Assembly (NCBI GenBank): GCA_011032825.1
Contig: JAADJZ010000008.1
Location: forward strand, 806,001-870,000
From: Massariosphaeria phaeospora
Lineage: Eukaryota; Ascomycota; Dothideomycetes; Pleosporales
Direction of reading: 5' to 3'
DNA length: 64,000 bases
Shown here: positions 18,402-34,114 of the stretch, piece by piece
How positions within the stretch are numbered: position 1 is the first letter of the stretch
How the letters are laid out: each line of letters begins with the position of its first letter
Program-made: the position numbers and the translations under genes
Notes under the pieces: generated by a model
What the model saw: only the letters and a program-made list of their open reading frames with translations
Databases searched by the model: none
What the model was told of the DNA's origin: nothing

Positions 18402-19377
18402 ATGCCAAACACCAAAACAGTCCGAGTTCCGCAGACACCTGGACCAATCGATAAGTCGAAGCCCACTTTGATTATGGTCAACTCTTTCACGACTTCCTCT
18501 GAGCTGTACCGTGATCAGTATGCCAACAATAAACTCACATCAGCTATGAACCTAGTAGCCATTGAGCTGCTCGGCCATGGTCAAACGCGCACAGGAACCG
18601 AGAACTGGACATATTGGGACACGGCGATCATGAACCTGCAGGTGATGGAAGATTTAGGGATCGAGAAGGCATTCGTCCTTGGTACCAGCCAGGGCGGGTG
18701 GATCACAGTGCGGATGGCGTTGCTTGCGCCGAGCAAGGTTCAAGCCCTCATCATGTTAGTGCTATCAGCAACCTAACATGTGCTAGATCCAAGGTATCAT
18801 CCCATTGGGAACATCGCTCGATTTTGAATCTGAACGCACGCGCGAGCTGGGCTGCTGGAGTGCGATCGAGCTGCTCGCACCAAATATCAAGGCATGGACC
18901 ACCAACGACAACACTACTAACTTCAAGCCTGACGAGGATTATTGCAACTTCCTGATCGATATTGGCTTCGGGAAAAACTGTGCTAAAGAGGTGAGGGATC
19001 ACTGGGTGAAAACTATCCAGGAGAACTATCAGGGAGATGAGGGAAGACGGAGGATTAGGATGGCAGCAATCAATTTGAGAGATCGAGATGGACTGCATAA
19101 CAGGCTCTGGGATGTAAAGTGTCCGGTGCTTTGGCTGCATGTAAGTTCTACCCTACCGACCTGCTATGGTGCTCAGGAAAGGTACTAACGGTGAGTTCAG
19201 GGCACTAAGGATGTCGTGTACTCGATAGCGAACGCGCAAGAGGAGATCAAATTGTTCGCGAACTCGCCAGATGCGCGGTTGGTAACAGTGCAAGGTGGAC
19301 AGCACTTTTTGAGCTTCTCGCATCCGAACGAGGTTGCGGAGAACCTCATTGAATTCGTGGGCAAGTACGGGAAATAA
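18402..19377 (+). CDS. alpha/beta hydrolase
   Basis: Three exons: 18402-18737, 18787-19140, 19201-19377; 288 aa. Motifs in order: PTLIMVNSFTTSSELYRDQ (strand b3), IELLGHGQTR, nucleophile elbow VLGTSQGGW with Ser, IIPLGTSLDFES, Asp in HGTKDVVYS, and His in VQGGQHFLSF. This is a complete catalytic triad of the AB_hydrolase_1 family, cytosolic (no signal peptide). The second intron is canonical (GTAAGT). The first uses acceptor GTGCTAG with a good CTAAC branch point, but the only in-phase donor giving the conserved SK-IQGIIPLG is a weak GTTCAA at 18738. Start and first exon end are therefore less sure. Substrate unknown; fungal relatives include lactone hydrolases and epoxide-hydrolase-like enzymes. 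Confidence 0.78.
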
Positions 19378-22303
19378 TGCCTCTAAATTGAATGACTTCC
19401 TAGGCTACGTTGATTCAAAGAAATCACCTCACATTTAGGCATGTGCAATAATCTCATGATGTGTATTGTATATAAATCCCTCTTCTCCTACAGTACTTCT
19501 ACTCTCCCACGCTCCAGAAGTCTGTGCAGAACACTAAAAAGGAATTCCGGGTGGTTCGATGTCCTTCTGCCAGTGCTCAAAATCTACTAAAGCACTCCCA
19601 TGTGGGTACTGGCAGTCCAACATAATCCAGGAAACCACACATGGATAAAACACTGACAGCAACGAATGAATGGTCCCGAGGACACAAGAAAAAGAGAATC
19701 AGATAACTGAGAAAAATGTCCACAGAGTGGTTGCATGACTCAGAGAGAGAGACCTATAACAAAAGACTTCAAAGAATAAATATGTTACATCACTTTAACA
19801 CTACGAGCAATCCAAGCACGATGTCTGCAATACAACATTACGCCAAAAAAGTACAAGTTTTCTGATATGGCTCCATTATTCATGCACAGCTCACACTTCC
19901 AAAAATACACGAACATGCTCTTGAGTCTTCCGATGGTTGCGCAGCCCCTTCTCTTGGAAACAGAAATGTTACCTTGTTACTGCACTCTCAAACCAGATTC
20001 TAGCAACCAAAAACACTACGACCTAACGTTCATGTTTGAGCCAGGAGGTCAGAGAAAAGATAGTGTCACCGATATCAAAAATCAGCGGCCTTTACTCAAA
20101 TGGGGCTTAGCCACATAAATCGTTGTAACATATTCCGCTCCTCCTGCTTTTCGCACTATCGCAAGTTCGCAAGAAACTCTAAAAGAACTCTTTTCCTTGA
20201 TATGTAAGCAGGGCTACTGAAACCGTGGATAAGAGAGGTACATGTGGATCCTGCTTTCGCGGCTCTGTAAATCTATCACCGCCCACAGTATGACGTGCAG
20301 CGGTATGAGTCGAAAACACTTGAAGAAAGCACGCATGGCGACTGCTTGGACCGTCGAATCCGTAGAAGGAGGTCTAATACTACTTTAGCAAGAGGTATGG
20401 TTCGGGAAAGTCGGATCAAATCTCATATCGGTCATAAGAAATGTATTACCTCAATTTGGCATGAGAGGGTTGATTCTTTGCTCTCGTCAGGCGTTACGAC
20501 GAAAAACTGATGTGGTCCTCAACGTATTGAAATTACATTCGGAAAGGCTCGATGTGGTAGCTTTCCAAGCTGTGAAAATTATCCACGTACGATCCCAATC
20601 GTCGCACCAACCCGTCACTATTTCGTAAGCGATAATTCCATGGGGAAGTTCGAGCTCCAGAAATAGAACATCCGAGCGGTAATGAATTGGTCTCTGAGAG
20701 AGTCCGCATAGTTCCTAGCGCCGGCTTGCGAATTGAAAATCTCTCGAAAGTCAGTTTCATGTGTGGGACAGGTTCTGGCACACGAAAGATGCGCAACTTC
20801 TACTGTATGTCTTTCCCCCTCACAAATTTAAATATATGCTGGTATAGTGCATATGCAGTAGGAAACATTGAAAAATGCCTCAAGACTGGAACCCATGGGC
20901 TCGTCTGTGCAGAATGTTAGAGTACGAAAAAGTCAAGGTGCTTTGTTACATGGTGTCGGAGAAATAAGTGAGCAGGTTGCGAAGAAAACTTGGACATGGA
21001 GATCTATATGTGATATACTTTGACTGTGCAAAATCAAGTGGGTTGGATATTGATGCCGCCAGACACAAGAAACTAGCAATCAGAGATGGCATGTTCGCTG
21101 GACCAAAGAGGCGTGGAAAAAGGTCTTAGACTTATTGTGGTGCCTAGGGGAAGGGAAAGGGTGTATAGCAGGGTGATGGGGATTTTTAGTCTAGTAATGC
21201 CAATCAAAGGGCACACGCAAGTGTTATGCAGCTGATGCTATCCTATTGTCTTTTTCCCGGTTGAGCAGCTTTACAAGTTCCGCTCTAGGGCTAAGGTTCC
21301 AAACTAGATTCAGCCTATGTCTTAGCTAAAAAACAACAGAAAACAGTTGCAGGTTGAGGCACCTCTACTTCAAAACGCTGGAGATTATCAACAAGGTTTC
21401 ACAGTGATGTTTTCCGACACCGTAGAAGATTGGTATTAAGCTTGGCATCGCATCTGCGTTTATGAAAACTTGGACGGGTAAGACGATTTTGACGCATTAA
21501 GAATGACTAGGAATAATGAACTGAATTTGCTTTCTAGTGAAGAGAATGATAAGCTCTGACGGGACTCAGGAGTTTGATGAATCGTGCAAGATGTGTGGTC
21601 TGACTAATGGAGACGACATCCCTGAAGGAGAGGAGGATGTTCAGAGGAAGGCAAGGAAAGTTACCCTTTATATCTAAGACCATTCGATCGCAAATAAAAT
21701 CTTCGCTTCCCAAGACATGATGAAAGACAGAAGAGAAATGTTTCCGAATTCGAAGTTTGGTGTTTGTTGGGTTTGAGCTAGGCTGCAGTCAGCCTAGCTT
21801 CAACGCACGGGTGCAGCCTTTCCAATGTCGTCAACAGCTTTCCACCCCACCCATCACTTACTTATTGAGACCATTCACACCCGAACTCGTCTACCGTCTC
21901 TCATGCTTCGGTGTCACGTTTTCGGCGGCTGGTCCATAAGCGGACACCTGGTGCAGGCTTCTGGACAACCCCACGAGCATCATGTCAGACGGTCCAACGA
22001 TCGATCACGCAGTCGGCATTAGTCTTGGAACGATGAATCTAGTGTATTCGCTTGTATATGATTAACGAGTGCAGTTGTAGAAGCGGCAGCTTTGTGGCCG
22101 ATTCTCCAAGGTAGTCACACAAGATTGAGAATGAAACAACGTGGAAAGCCATAACTATTCAGAGTATCTTTTACAGCTCCAGTGTTTTGTTAACGCGACA
22201 GCAGTTCCGGGCCACACGCTTGCTGACAGATAACTAGGTTCTAGCGTTTCCTTCGATCGGATACTGTCAGATTCTCAGAATTCGACTACTCTCCCCTACG
22301 TCA
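19378..22303. other. gene-empty region
   Basis: 2.9 kb without a gene I can support. Frames here are under 90 codons, overlap on both strands and have no domain or convincing splice chain. The composition is AT-richer than the flanks. It could hold decayed genes or a noncoding transcript. Confidence 0.5.
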
Positions 22304-22559
22304 CTACCCGTCCCACTCGGTGCAGCACTGCCAGCAGTTGCCGTTCTGTACAGGCCACTTGATGAGATTAGTCTCCGTATCCACCGAAACCTCCTTTCAG
22401 ACTCACCCAACCCTCACCGCACTGCAGCTCCCCAGTAACACACTGCAACTGGCAGGTCGGCACCCCACGAGGAGACGGCGACGTAGCTTTTCCCTCGCGG
22501 ACTGGAGTGGCTGTTGCCATGCTGGCGGCGAAAGAGACGATAAGGATGAGGGAACGCAT
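22304..22559 (-). CDS. small cysteine-rich secreted peptide
   Basis: Two exons (22559-22407 and 22357-22304) give 68 aa; an alternative acceptor at 22346 (TACAG) would give 64 aa. Residues 1-18 (MRSLILIVSFAASMATAT) are a signal peptide. The mature part of about 50 aa has six cysteines, in CQLQCVTGELQC and NCWQCC, fitting three disulfides. The intron is canonical (GTGAGT, branch CTAAT). The N-terminal PVREGKA follows the cleavage site like a short pro-segment. Size, secretion and Cys content match fungal effector-like or antimicrobial peptides, but no family is recognised and the function is unknown. Confidence 0.6.
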
Positions 22560-23474
22560 ACTCGACGATGAGTGGCTGGACTAGGAGAGTGGTTTCGAGA
22601 TAATCAGGTAAAAGAACTGGCTCCCAAGATGTCGAATGTTGAAGCTGAATCTTTTGCTAGAACATAAATGAGCATTTCCGTTATATATACACCCTCGACT
22701 ATCAGGGATAACGCGAGAATACGAATACGCTGCATTTGGCAAAACGACGTAACAGAATCTCGGCCTAACACGTACGGTACCGCATGCATAGCCACAACAC
22801 TGCGTACGGCACCGCGCTGACAGGATTTGTTGCCGATGCAAACGGACACCCAAACACAACCTTAACAGGCGCATAAGAGGTTTTAGCAGACTCTTGAGGA
22901 CTTAGCTTTGCATACCTCGACAGTGTATAAGCGTGGTCAAGACTGCTCAGCACCAACAACTTATTCTGCCATGGTGGTGAAGCCTTGCGCCTGCACACGA
23001 TTTCGAGTGACTATTGAGACCAAAGACAAAATCACCAGTATCAACAAGAGTGAAATGAAAGCAATAACCCTGCCTGGCTCGCATCATGGACCCGCCGGAA
23101 TCTAGACAACATGCGCAAATACGGATTGCCTATTGATCCGATTGGACACCGTAAACGACTTTATTATTATTATACTTGTATGAGGAAAAGACAGTGCATG
23201 AGGTCGGCTGAGGAGCAAACGACAACGAGTACGCTCACACGGTCAGAACGTTGTCCTGTCCAGACATCAGACACACAGCCTCAACGACTCAAACCCAAGT
23301 CCGAAAACTCACAGCTGTACAATTCCCTTCGCCAATACGCTCGCAACCCCCACAACCCTTCGCCAACGCACCCACGTTCTCCTCCCACCACTTTCCCAAG
23401 CTCAACCTTTTCTTTCCACCGGCCCCCTCACCTCCTACGTACTCCCGCGGACAATTCTCTAAACCCGGATGTTG
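22560..23474. other. intergenic
   Basis: No gene recognised. A short (TTA)n run lies at 23159-23174. The left end is the promoter of the minus-strand Cys-rich peptide. Confidence 0.5.
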
Positions 23475-24140
23475 TCAACATGTCGCCTGAGCATCAATCA
23501 CTAAATCCTTGTCCCTCACGCTCATGTAGCTATGGAGATTGCAGCGGATGCCATCGAACGGCGCACCAAGGATACAAGTAAGATATGACGTGGGTTCCGC
23601 CGGGTTATTCGCCGTGATATTCGTCGAGCCGTCGAACTGCTTCCCCGATCTAGCACAGAGAGCAACCGCGTCAGCACATAACATATTAATAAACGAAGGA
23701 GAAAACCACAAGCCAAAAAGCACTCACCCCACCTCCGACCGCACCACATTGAGCCGAAACGACGCCTCAGGCGTCTTCTCGCCCGTTTCCCTCCACCCGG
23801 CCATCTTAAACGACACCTCCTCCTCCCCTGTACCATCAGCACCAACGATCTCGCACCGATACGTCCCCTGGTCGAGCTTGCCCTTCGGCCAGGCGCCTTT
23901 GCACACCGCCGTCGCGTTGCCGAACTGCACGTCGAAGTCGATGGTCGAGTTGAAGCCCGAGCCCAGCGGCCAGTCGCCCATGCCGGGGATGCCGGGCTTG
24001 TCCGACATGAAGTGCACGTCCAGGCGCGGGATGAGCCAGCGCGCACGCGGGCATTCGGGCTCTGGGTCTGGGATGGGGTCGAGCGGGGAGGCTGGCGCGG
24101 CGAGGGCGCCGGTGAGGAGGAGGGCGAGGATTGGGAGCAT
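23475..24140 (-). CDS. secreted protein of unknown function
   Basis: Two exons, 24140-23728 and 23649-23475; 195 aa; 78-bp intron with GTGAGT donor and TGCTAG acceptor. The signal peptide is MLPILALLLTGALAAPAS. The mature protein has four cysteines (PEC, AVC, YRC, LTC region plus RC and a terminal QATC) and sequons NST, NAT and NIT. It reads as a compact beta-rich secreted protein (RLDVHFMSDKPGIPGMGDW, STIDFDVQFGNATAV, YRCEIVGADG). No catalytic motif or family is recognised; a cell-wall or effector-like role is possible. A TATA-like TATATATC lies about 40 bp upstream on the minus strand (24176-24186). Confidence 0.75.
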
Positions 24141-24961
24141 GGTGGAAGGGGTTTTCGCTGGTTCGGTGATGCGAAGAGAGATATATAGAGGGAGAGACGA
24201 TGTGCTGCTAGCTAGCTACTTAGGAATGAAGTGCAGTGTAGCTTGCACCGAGCCCAAGTAAGAGGCCTGGCGTCTCTAAATAGTAAACACCTACCTACCT
24301 ACGTACAGGTAGACGGCGCGACCGAAAATTGTGCGGCAGCCCAGATAGGCAATCCGCGATATCGAATGCATGCAAACCAATAAGTGCTACCGCATTACCG
24401 ATGTGCGACCTCGTAACCACGCTGCAGAGCGAGCATGTAACCTGTCAAGCCCTGTTGTTGAGGAGCGGTGGGCAGGGGCTGCGGAAGCACGAAAATACTG
24501 GGAGCGCTCCATCGGTAACGCGCGAGATGAGCCAATCGGGGGCCGGCCGGGAACCCGTATGCTGTTGGCTGGGGCCAACCATCCAACAATGGGGCGTAGA
24601 ATATGTATATCTCTATACTGCGAGGTAGAAGATAACACTCAGACGTAGTGTAGTGCACCACTGTTTACTCGGCATGTGACAGCAGCTAAATGATTTCATT
24701 GTGCATGTTCTGTGGCACTGGTGCCACCGATGACAGCACCGTGCAACTCCTAGTTGATGCTAATAACGAGGCCAAGGTGATATCCGCGATGTATGGCCTG
24801 AGGCCGGACACGAGGTTCACCGAACAGAGCGACCAACGTTACAAACGCCCCATGCTCCATAGTATAGCCAAAGTCAAAGCCTGCTCCCGCCATCTTATCA
24901 GACTTGCCTCACCCATCACTTCGAATCCATTAGACGCATTCTATCCATGCCGCGGCGCTAA
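24141..24961. other. intergenic
   Basis: 820 bp between the secreted-protein promoter and the 3' end of SMC5. The overlapping frames at 24329-24661 are on both strands and have no domain. Confidence 0.5.
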
Positions 24962-28650
<3,689 letters not shown>

Positions 28651-29098
28651 GGTTGCAACGGCACTGGTTGACGTGGTGGGAGAGGGGGCGACGGATGGAG
28701 CAAGAGTGGGCGTGTTCGTTCCAGGGCTGGACCGATTAAGCTTTAGCGGGGCTCATCGTCACGTGATACCGTGCTGGATTACTCAGCTAGCACCGATACA
28801 CGCACCCGAGGCAGAATAAATGGCACAACAACCCCGCCTCGTCGCCTTGTTTCTGTGCCAATTATTTTGCCTCGGGGGTGCAAGCACGTCGATGGAAAAC
28901 ACCTAGGCCTTTTCTCATCGAGATTCCATGTGCGCAATGAATTTGAGCCAGAGGATGAGGCTCTACACTGCTAATTCACTTTGCTGAAGCGTACCCAAGG
29001 GGGCGGCCGATGTCCATTGGAGGCCAAATTTCGCCCCAAGAATTATACAATCCTATTGGCTTACATTCCAGTTGTACGCTTTATACTTTGGAGAGAAG
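28651..29098. other. intergenic between SMC5 and fumarase
   Basis: About 450 bp holding the SMC5 promoter and the fumarase 3' end. No gene recognised. Confidence 0.6.
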
Positions 29099-30883
29099 CT
29101 AGTTCTTCTCCTTTGGAGCGATCATGAGCTCTGGACGGACATGCTTATCGAAGTCCTCCTCACTGATCACCTTGAGTTCCATGGCACTCTGTTTGAGAGT
29201 AATGCCCTTCTTATGGGCATTTTTGGCCGTCTTACTAGCCGCATCGTAACCTTGGTGTGTCAGCATGGCAGACAAACGGAAGGGATAGCAGACTGACCGA
29301 TAACAGGGTTCAAACAAGTCACAAGCATCAAACTAAATACGGGTCAGTGGCAGAGATCAGCGGGGCTCATAGACTATGGATGCTTACCTCTCGTTCAGGA
29401 GGGCACCAATGCGCTTCTCGTCAGCTTCTATGCCTTCGACGAGGTTCTTCTGAAAGCTCCTCATGCCGTCCGCCAACAGGCGAGAACTGTGCAACAAATT
29501 TCGGATCATGACTGGCTTGAACACATTCAGCTCAAAGTTGCCCTGGGATCCAGCAAAGGTAGTAGCAGCATGATTGCCAAAAACCTGTGTGCAGATCATA
29601 GTCAGGGACTCAGCTTGAGTAGGGTTGACCTTTCCAGGCATGATCGAGGACCCTGGCTCGTTCTCAGGTAGCTTCAGCTCTCCAAGTCCACATCGAGGAC
29701 CAGAGCCCAAAAATCGAATGTCTTGAGCAATCTTGAACAAGGACACAGCAAGTGTGTTTAGCTGGCCAGATGCCTCGACGATGGCATCGTGGGCCGCAAG
29801 AGCCTCGAACTTGTTGGGGGCTGTGACGAAGTCATGTCCCGTCATCTTACTAACCTCCGTAGCAATGTCCTCGGCGAACCCCTTGAATGTATTGATTCCG
29901 GTCCCGACGGCAGTTCCGCCTTGTGCCAACATCTTGAGATGTGGCAGAGCAGTCTTCACCCGCTCAATGCCAAAGTCAAGTTGTTGCACATAGCCAGAAA
30001 ACTCCTGGCCTAGCGTCAGCGGTGTAGCATCCTGCAAGTGGGTCCGCCCAATCTTGATGATCTTCGCGAACTGCTGGCTCTTCTTGTTCAAAGCGTCACG
30101 CAGACTGCTTAGGGCGGGAAGGAGCGACTCCTCGAGATCCATAACAGCAGCGATGTGCATCACGGTCGGGAAGGTGTCGTTCGACGAGGCGGACATGTTG
30201 ACATGGTCGTTCGGGTGGACGGGCTTCTTGGTTCCCATCTGCCCTCCCAAGATCTCGATTGCGCGGTTGGAGATGACCTCGTTTGCGTTCATGTTCGACT
30301 GAGTGCCTGATCCAGTCTGCCATACAACCAGGGGAAAGTGGTCCGCAAGCTTGAGGGACGTGACTTCTTCCGCTGCTTGCTGGATGGCCTTGCCGATCTT
30401 CGGGTCTGTTTACTGTCAACGAGGCCAAGCCAGCGCAGGTCGGGGTCTCCTACCCAGCCCAAACTTCATGTTGACGGTCGCCGCAGCGCCTTTCAGAATT
30501 CCGAAGGCCTTGACGATTGGCGGAGGCATGCGGTCCTGCGGCTGGTTGATCTTGAAGTTCTCCAGTGACCGTTCTGTCTGCGCGCCCCAGTACTTGTCCG
30601 CCGGCACCTGGACCTCGCCAAAGGCGTCGCTCTCGGTGCGCGTCGAGGCCATGCTGCGGGTGAAGGTGAATTGGCGGCGTGGGGTCGTGCCGTGCAGGTG
30701 CAATCGCGTGTAGCTGGGCGTTGACGGGCGGCGCGACGTGGAGAGGGCGCTGCTGCTGCGAGCGGATGCGCAAGTGCGGGTGCGGGCCCAGGAGGGGTTG
30801 ATTCTCGCATTCGCATGTGCCCGAGGCCGCAACGCTCCGGCCTCGGCAGCACACAGCTGGGCTCGCGCGGACCGGGACAACAT
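29099..30883 (-). CDS. fum1: fumarate hydratase, class II
   Basis: Four exons: 30883-30454, 30405-29388, 29332-29298, 29250-29099; 544 aa. The enzyme interconverts fumarate and malate in the TCA cycle. Visible class II motifs are [37 protein letters not shown], the signature [11 protein letters not shown], and [15 protein letters not shown], which is rebuilt exactly across the 35-bp third exon. Residues 1-77 are Arg/Ser/Ala-rich without acids, a mitochondrial presequence. A second Met (about residue 78, 30652) begins the conserved enzyme ([12 protein letters not shown]), so one gene could supply both mitochondrial and cytosolic enzyme. The first exon is very GC-rich, which creates long antisense frames. 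Confidence 0.96.
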
Positions 30884-32547
30884 GGCCGCACAGGTGAGAT
30901 GGCACGGGAGGCGAGCAAGAGGGCAATGCGATGCAACAGCCTGCGGACAGGACAGTGATGGCACGGCAGCAGCGGACGGACTGCGTGAGAGCTCGCCGCG
31001 GCGGTGGGTTCTGAGTGCTGAGCGCCGGAAGAAAAAGATGGGCGGGAAAAACCGGCGAGGCTTGGCAGGCCGGCGCTGGTTCCGCACTCCCGACGCGCAG
31101 ACTTCTCTTCACTCGTCCCATTCACAGTGCACCGAACAACCCCACCACATTCCATTACTCTCGTCCCTGGGGCCTGGCCCGTCACCACACTGCTGCCGGA
31201 TTCCCGCTGGGACCATGGCCGTCGAGCACTTGCCGGAGCACACGGTGCGCTGTGTGTGGCCTACGCCCTACAGCACAGCGTCGGCAATGCATCGCCGTGC
31301 TGGGACGTCGTTTGCACCGGCTGCAGGCAACGGTACCGCACGCGTTCCTTTTGGTGCAACGTCTTCCTCCTGGGACCCCTTCTAGCGCCAGGCCGGAATG
31401 ACTGATTGCTTGACGCGAAGCCGCAGTCGCCGCGACGTTTCGTGCGCAGGGGCGCTCTGCACCGTAGAGTCCACAGCGCCGGGCTCTGGACTGATGCTCA
31501 TTGCTCGCCACTCCCAGCGGCCGTATTAGGGTAGGTAGCACCTGGGTGCCGCCCCAGGTGTCCCTCTATCGCACGGCGACGCCCGGCGACGGTCCACGGT
31601 TGTCTCGGGTCTAAATCATTATAGTTCGGCGGGCGTACCTGGGTGCTCACAGGCAGTCTTGGACACAGACCTAGACGCGCCCACGCCCGGCCTGAGGCCG
31701 TCTGTTGGCATCATGTGTAGTAAGTAGCTGCACGCTCCCTGCCGGTGAGCGAGAGAGGAGAGTGAGGAGAGTGAGCGGCCGTCCCTGCGCAGGCGGCTGC
31801 CGTTGACAGCACCTGGCAGCGATGGTAGTCAGTGAAAGGCCGCCGCACGATTCAGCGTTCAGCGCCGTGGCGGCGAGGCAGGCCGATTAATATTGGAGGC
31901 CGCAGCGACTGGCCTGCGCTCTCCACCCACTCCACGCTCCACGTCGCGTCTCAGCAGTATACGGCTACGTTGTATACGGCTACGTTGTCTCTCCAAGCCC
32001 GCTGACACCGACGCCTTTTCCCGCCTCTGCCAGCACTCTCGCACTCCCACTCCGCAACAGCCTTCCAAGCGTGCCTCTCCATGACGGCGGCCCGCTCAGT
32101 CGCACACGCACACGCACACGCACACGCACACTAACAGCGTCCGCAAGTCCCCTCTTAACGCCAGACTCCCCTCACCACCTTGCATCCGCAACCTCACTTC
32201 CTACCGCCAGCTCGCCCGCCCTTCACCGTCTACCCCGCGCCTACGGCACATGTACGGCCCTTTGCGACCTGCTGTGAATTCGCCTTCGCCCGCCGGGCTG
32301 CTACTTCACTGTACACCGCCTGCACGCCCAACGTAGATAAGGCTCGCATCCTTCCATGACACCTTCTATTCAGACACTACCCGTACCGACCATCTATCTT
32401 CTCAACCCAGCTCCTGCTGCGGATCCAGCCTAGCTTTGACCCAACCCGCCGCCGTCGGCCTTTGTTGCATTGCCCACCACACCGTCAACTCTTCAAAGGG
32501 AGGCCGAGCGGTCTGGCTACTCGTCTGGGCATTGATCTTTCAGCATC
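30884..32547. other. divergent promoter region of fumarase and RING gene
   Basis: 1.66 kb, GC-rich near fumarase. Long frames here (for example 30738-31385) are products of GC-rich composition. Contains a 15-bp tandem duplication (GTATACGGCTACGTT at 31957 and 31972) and a (CGCACA)5 run at 32101-32131. Confidence 0.55.
32101..32131 (+). repeat. (CGCACA)5 microsatellite
   Basis: Five perfect hexamer units in the leader region of the RING-finger gene. Confidence 0.85.
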
Positions 32548-34114
32548 ATGGCCGAATCCAACTTCAGCCCTCCTCTCCGCAATTCCTTCTCAATGCCTAC
32601 TCCACCTGCGCCAAACACGCCCGGCCAGGGAACCTCCTCGGCGGCCATGTTCCCGCCAGGTTATGCAAACTACCACTCCATGGCATACGAGCGCTCTGGG
32701 TACAATCCACTGCACACAAATTATTTGCCTGAGCCGTCTAGGGCTCAAGTCCAATATTCCCAACAGAATCGGCCATTCCACTACCAACTTCCAGAACATG
32801 GCGACCCGCGTGCAGCTGGATACTATTCTCCCCCGCCATTTCACAACGGACCACACGCAGGCATGCCTCATACATTACCTCCTATGCCTTTTCAGCGGTC
32901 CCATGTGCCGGGCAATCCTACTCCAGATTTCCCCGAGTTCAGAAACAATAATTACTGGATGCCCATGATAGAGCCTCAAATATCAAGTGGTGGTCAGGCG
33001 TACAATTTTCAACCGTATCCGCCGCCACTGTATGGCTTTGATATATACCCAGGACAGCGATCAGATCCGACGATGGCAGACCCTCCCCCGCCGTCCGCAG
33101 GTCACTTAGTTCATTACGGGGCTGGCAGACCAGAGGTACCAAACCCCTTCCATCAACTACGTTCCACATTTCGTGGCGCGGGATACGAAAGGCAACATGA
33201 GCACCATAGTCAGATCCCAGGCAATCCGGATCGTCGTTCACTCTCAGCTCTTGACGCCCAGGGCCGGCGGTCAGATCGCAGCGTGTCTCCTAGAACCTCG
33301 AACAATCGGCGCAGCTTCGATCGTTACTCGACGGACCTGAGCCATACTAGCACTTCCTCTGACGCAGAAGAGACAGCTGCCCGCACCCGACTGCACCGCG
33401 GTTACCAATCCCGGCGTCGATGGGGAAATGCGGATTTCCGGTCGCGAGGGCCAGGCGCAGGTGACGGGAACACCCCTACCACATCGCAAATGCAAGAATT
33501 CAAGCATAAGCTCCGCCGCCTTTTACCGACCGAGTTGCCGGAAAACGCTTCTACTACGTGCGACATCTGCCAAAAAGACTACTCCGCGAAAAGTGTGCCA
33601 CCTACGGAGGAAGATGAGGTTGCGGTTCAGCTGTCTTGTAAGCATGTCTTCGGGGAGCACTGTATCAACACTTGGGTAAGCGCTCTATCTTGAACAAGTG
33701 AGCCTGATGAAGTTGACGTTTTGAGTAGTTTGACACATGTAGGACACACAAGAACAAGATCACCTGTCCCATGTGCCGCGTAGTGCTAATAGAGTCGTGT
33801 CGGCCGTCGCCACCCTTCCGAAACACAGGGGAGATGATCGCATTCATCTCCTCAGCCAGGTCGGGAGCCTTGGACTTGTCAGCTCAGCAAGAGTTCGAGC
33901 AGTTCGGTTTCGCCAGCGATATACAAGGTGAGTTTGCTCACACCTAACAGTCTGGCTTTCAGCGTACCTGCTATGCGGATCGAATCCCCGCAGATCGAGA
34001 AGTGACTATGGGTGGTCAACGGGTCTGCGGCCGTTTAACAACTACCTCAGACGCGAATGGGTGGCGAGGAAGACTGCCGAACTTGGTGTGAACGCTGTCT
34101 CACAGCGACCATAA
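32548..34114 (+). CDS. RING-finger protein, putative E3 ubiquitin ligase
   Basis: Three exons: 32548-33675, 33729-33927, 33963-34114; 492 aa. The first 330 residues are disordered, rich in Pro, Ser, Tyr and Asn (PPPLYGFD, PGQRSDPTM), with an Arg/Ser stretch before the domain. The RING begins STTCDICQKDY and continues LSCKHVFGEHCINTW and, across the first intron, NKITCPMCRVVL, giving the C-x2-C ... C-x-H ... H-x2-C ... C-x2-C ligand order. RING proteins recruit E2 enzymes for ubiquitin transfer; the target is unknown. The second intron is only 35 bp (GTGAGT...TTTCAG with CTAAC), unusually short, but it is the join that leaves a clean 50-codon C-terminal tail. Confidence 0.82.

Noticed and set aside
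30416..31385. Three overlapping frames of 215-231 codons around the fumarase first exon
   Set aside because: Only the frame giving the presequence and [25 protein letters not shown] fumarase start is supported; the others follow from high GC content.
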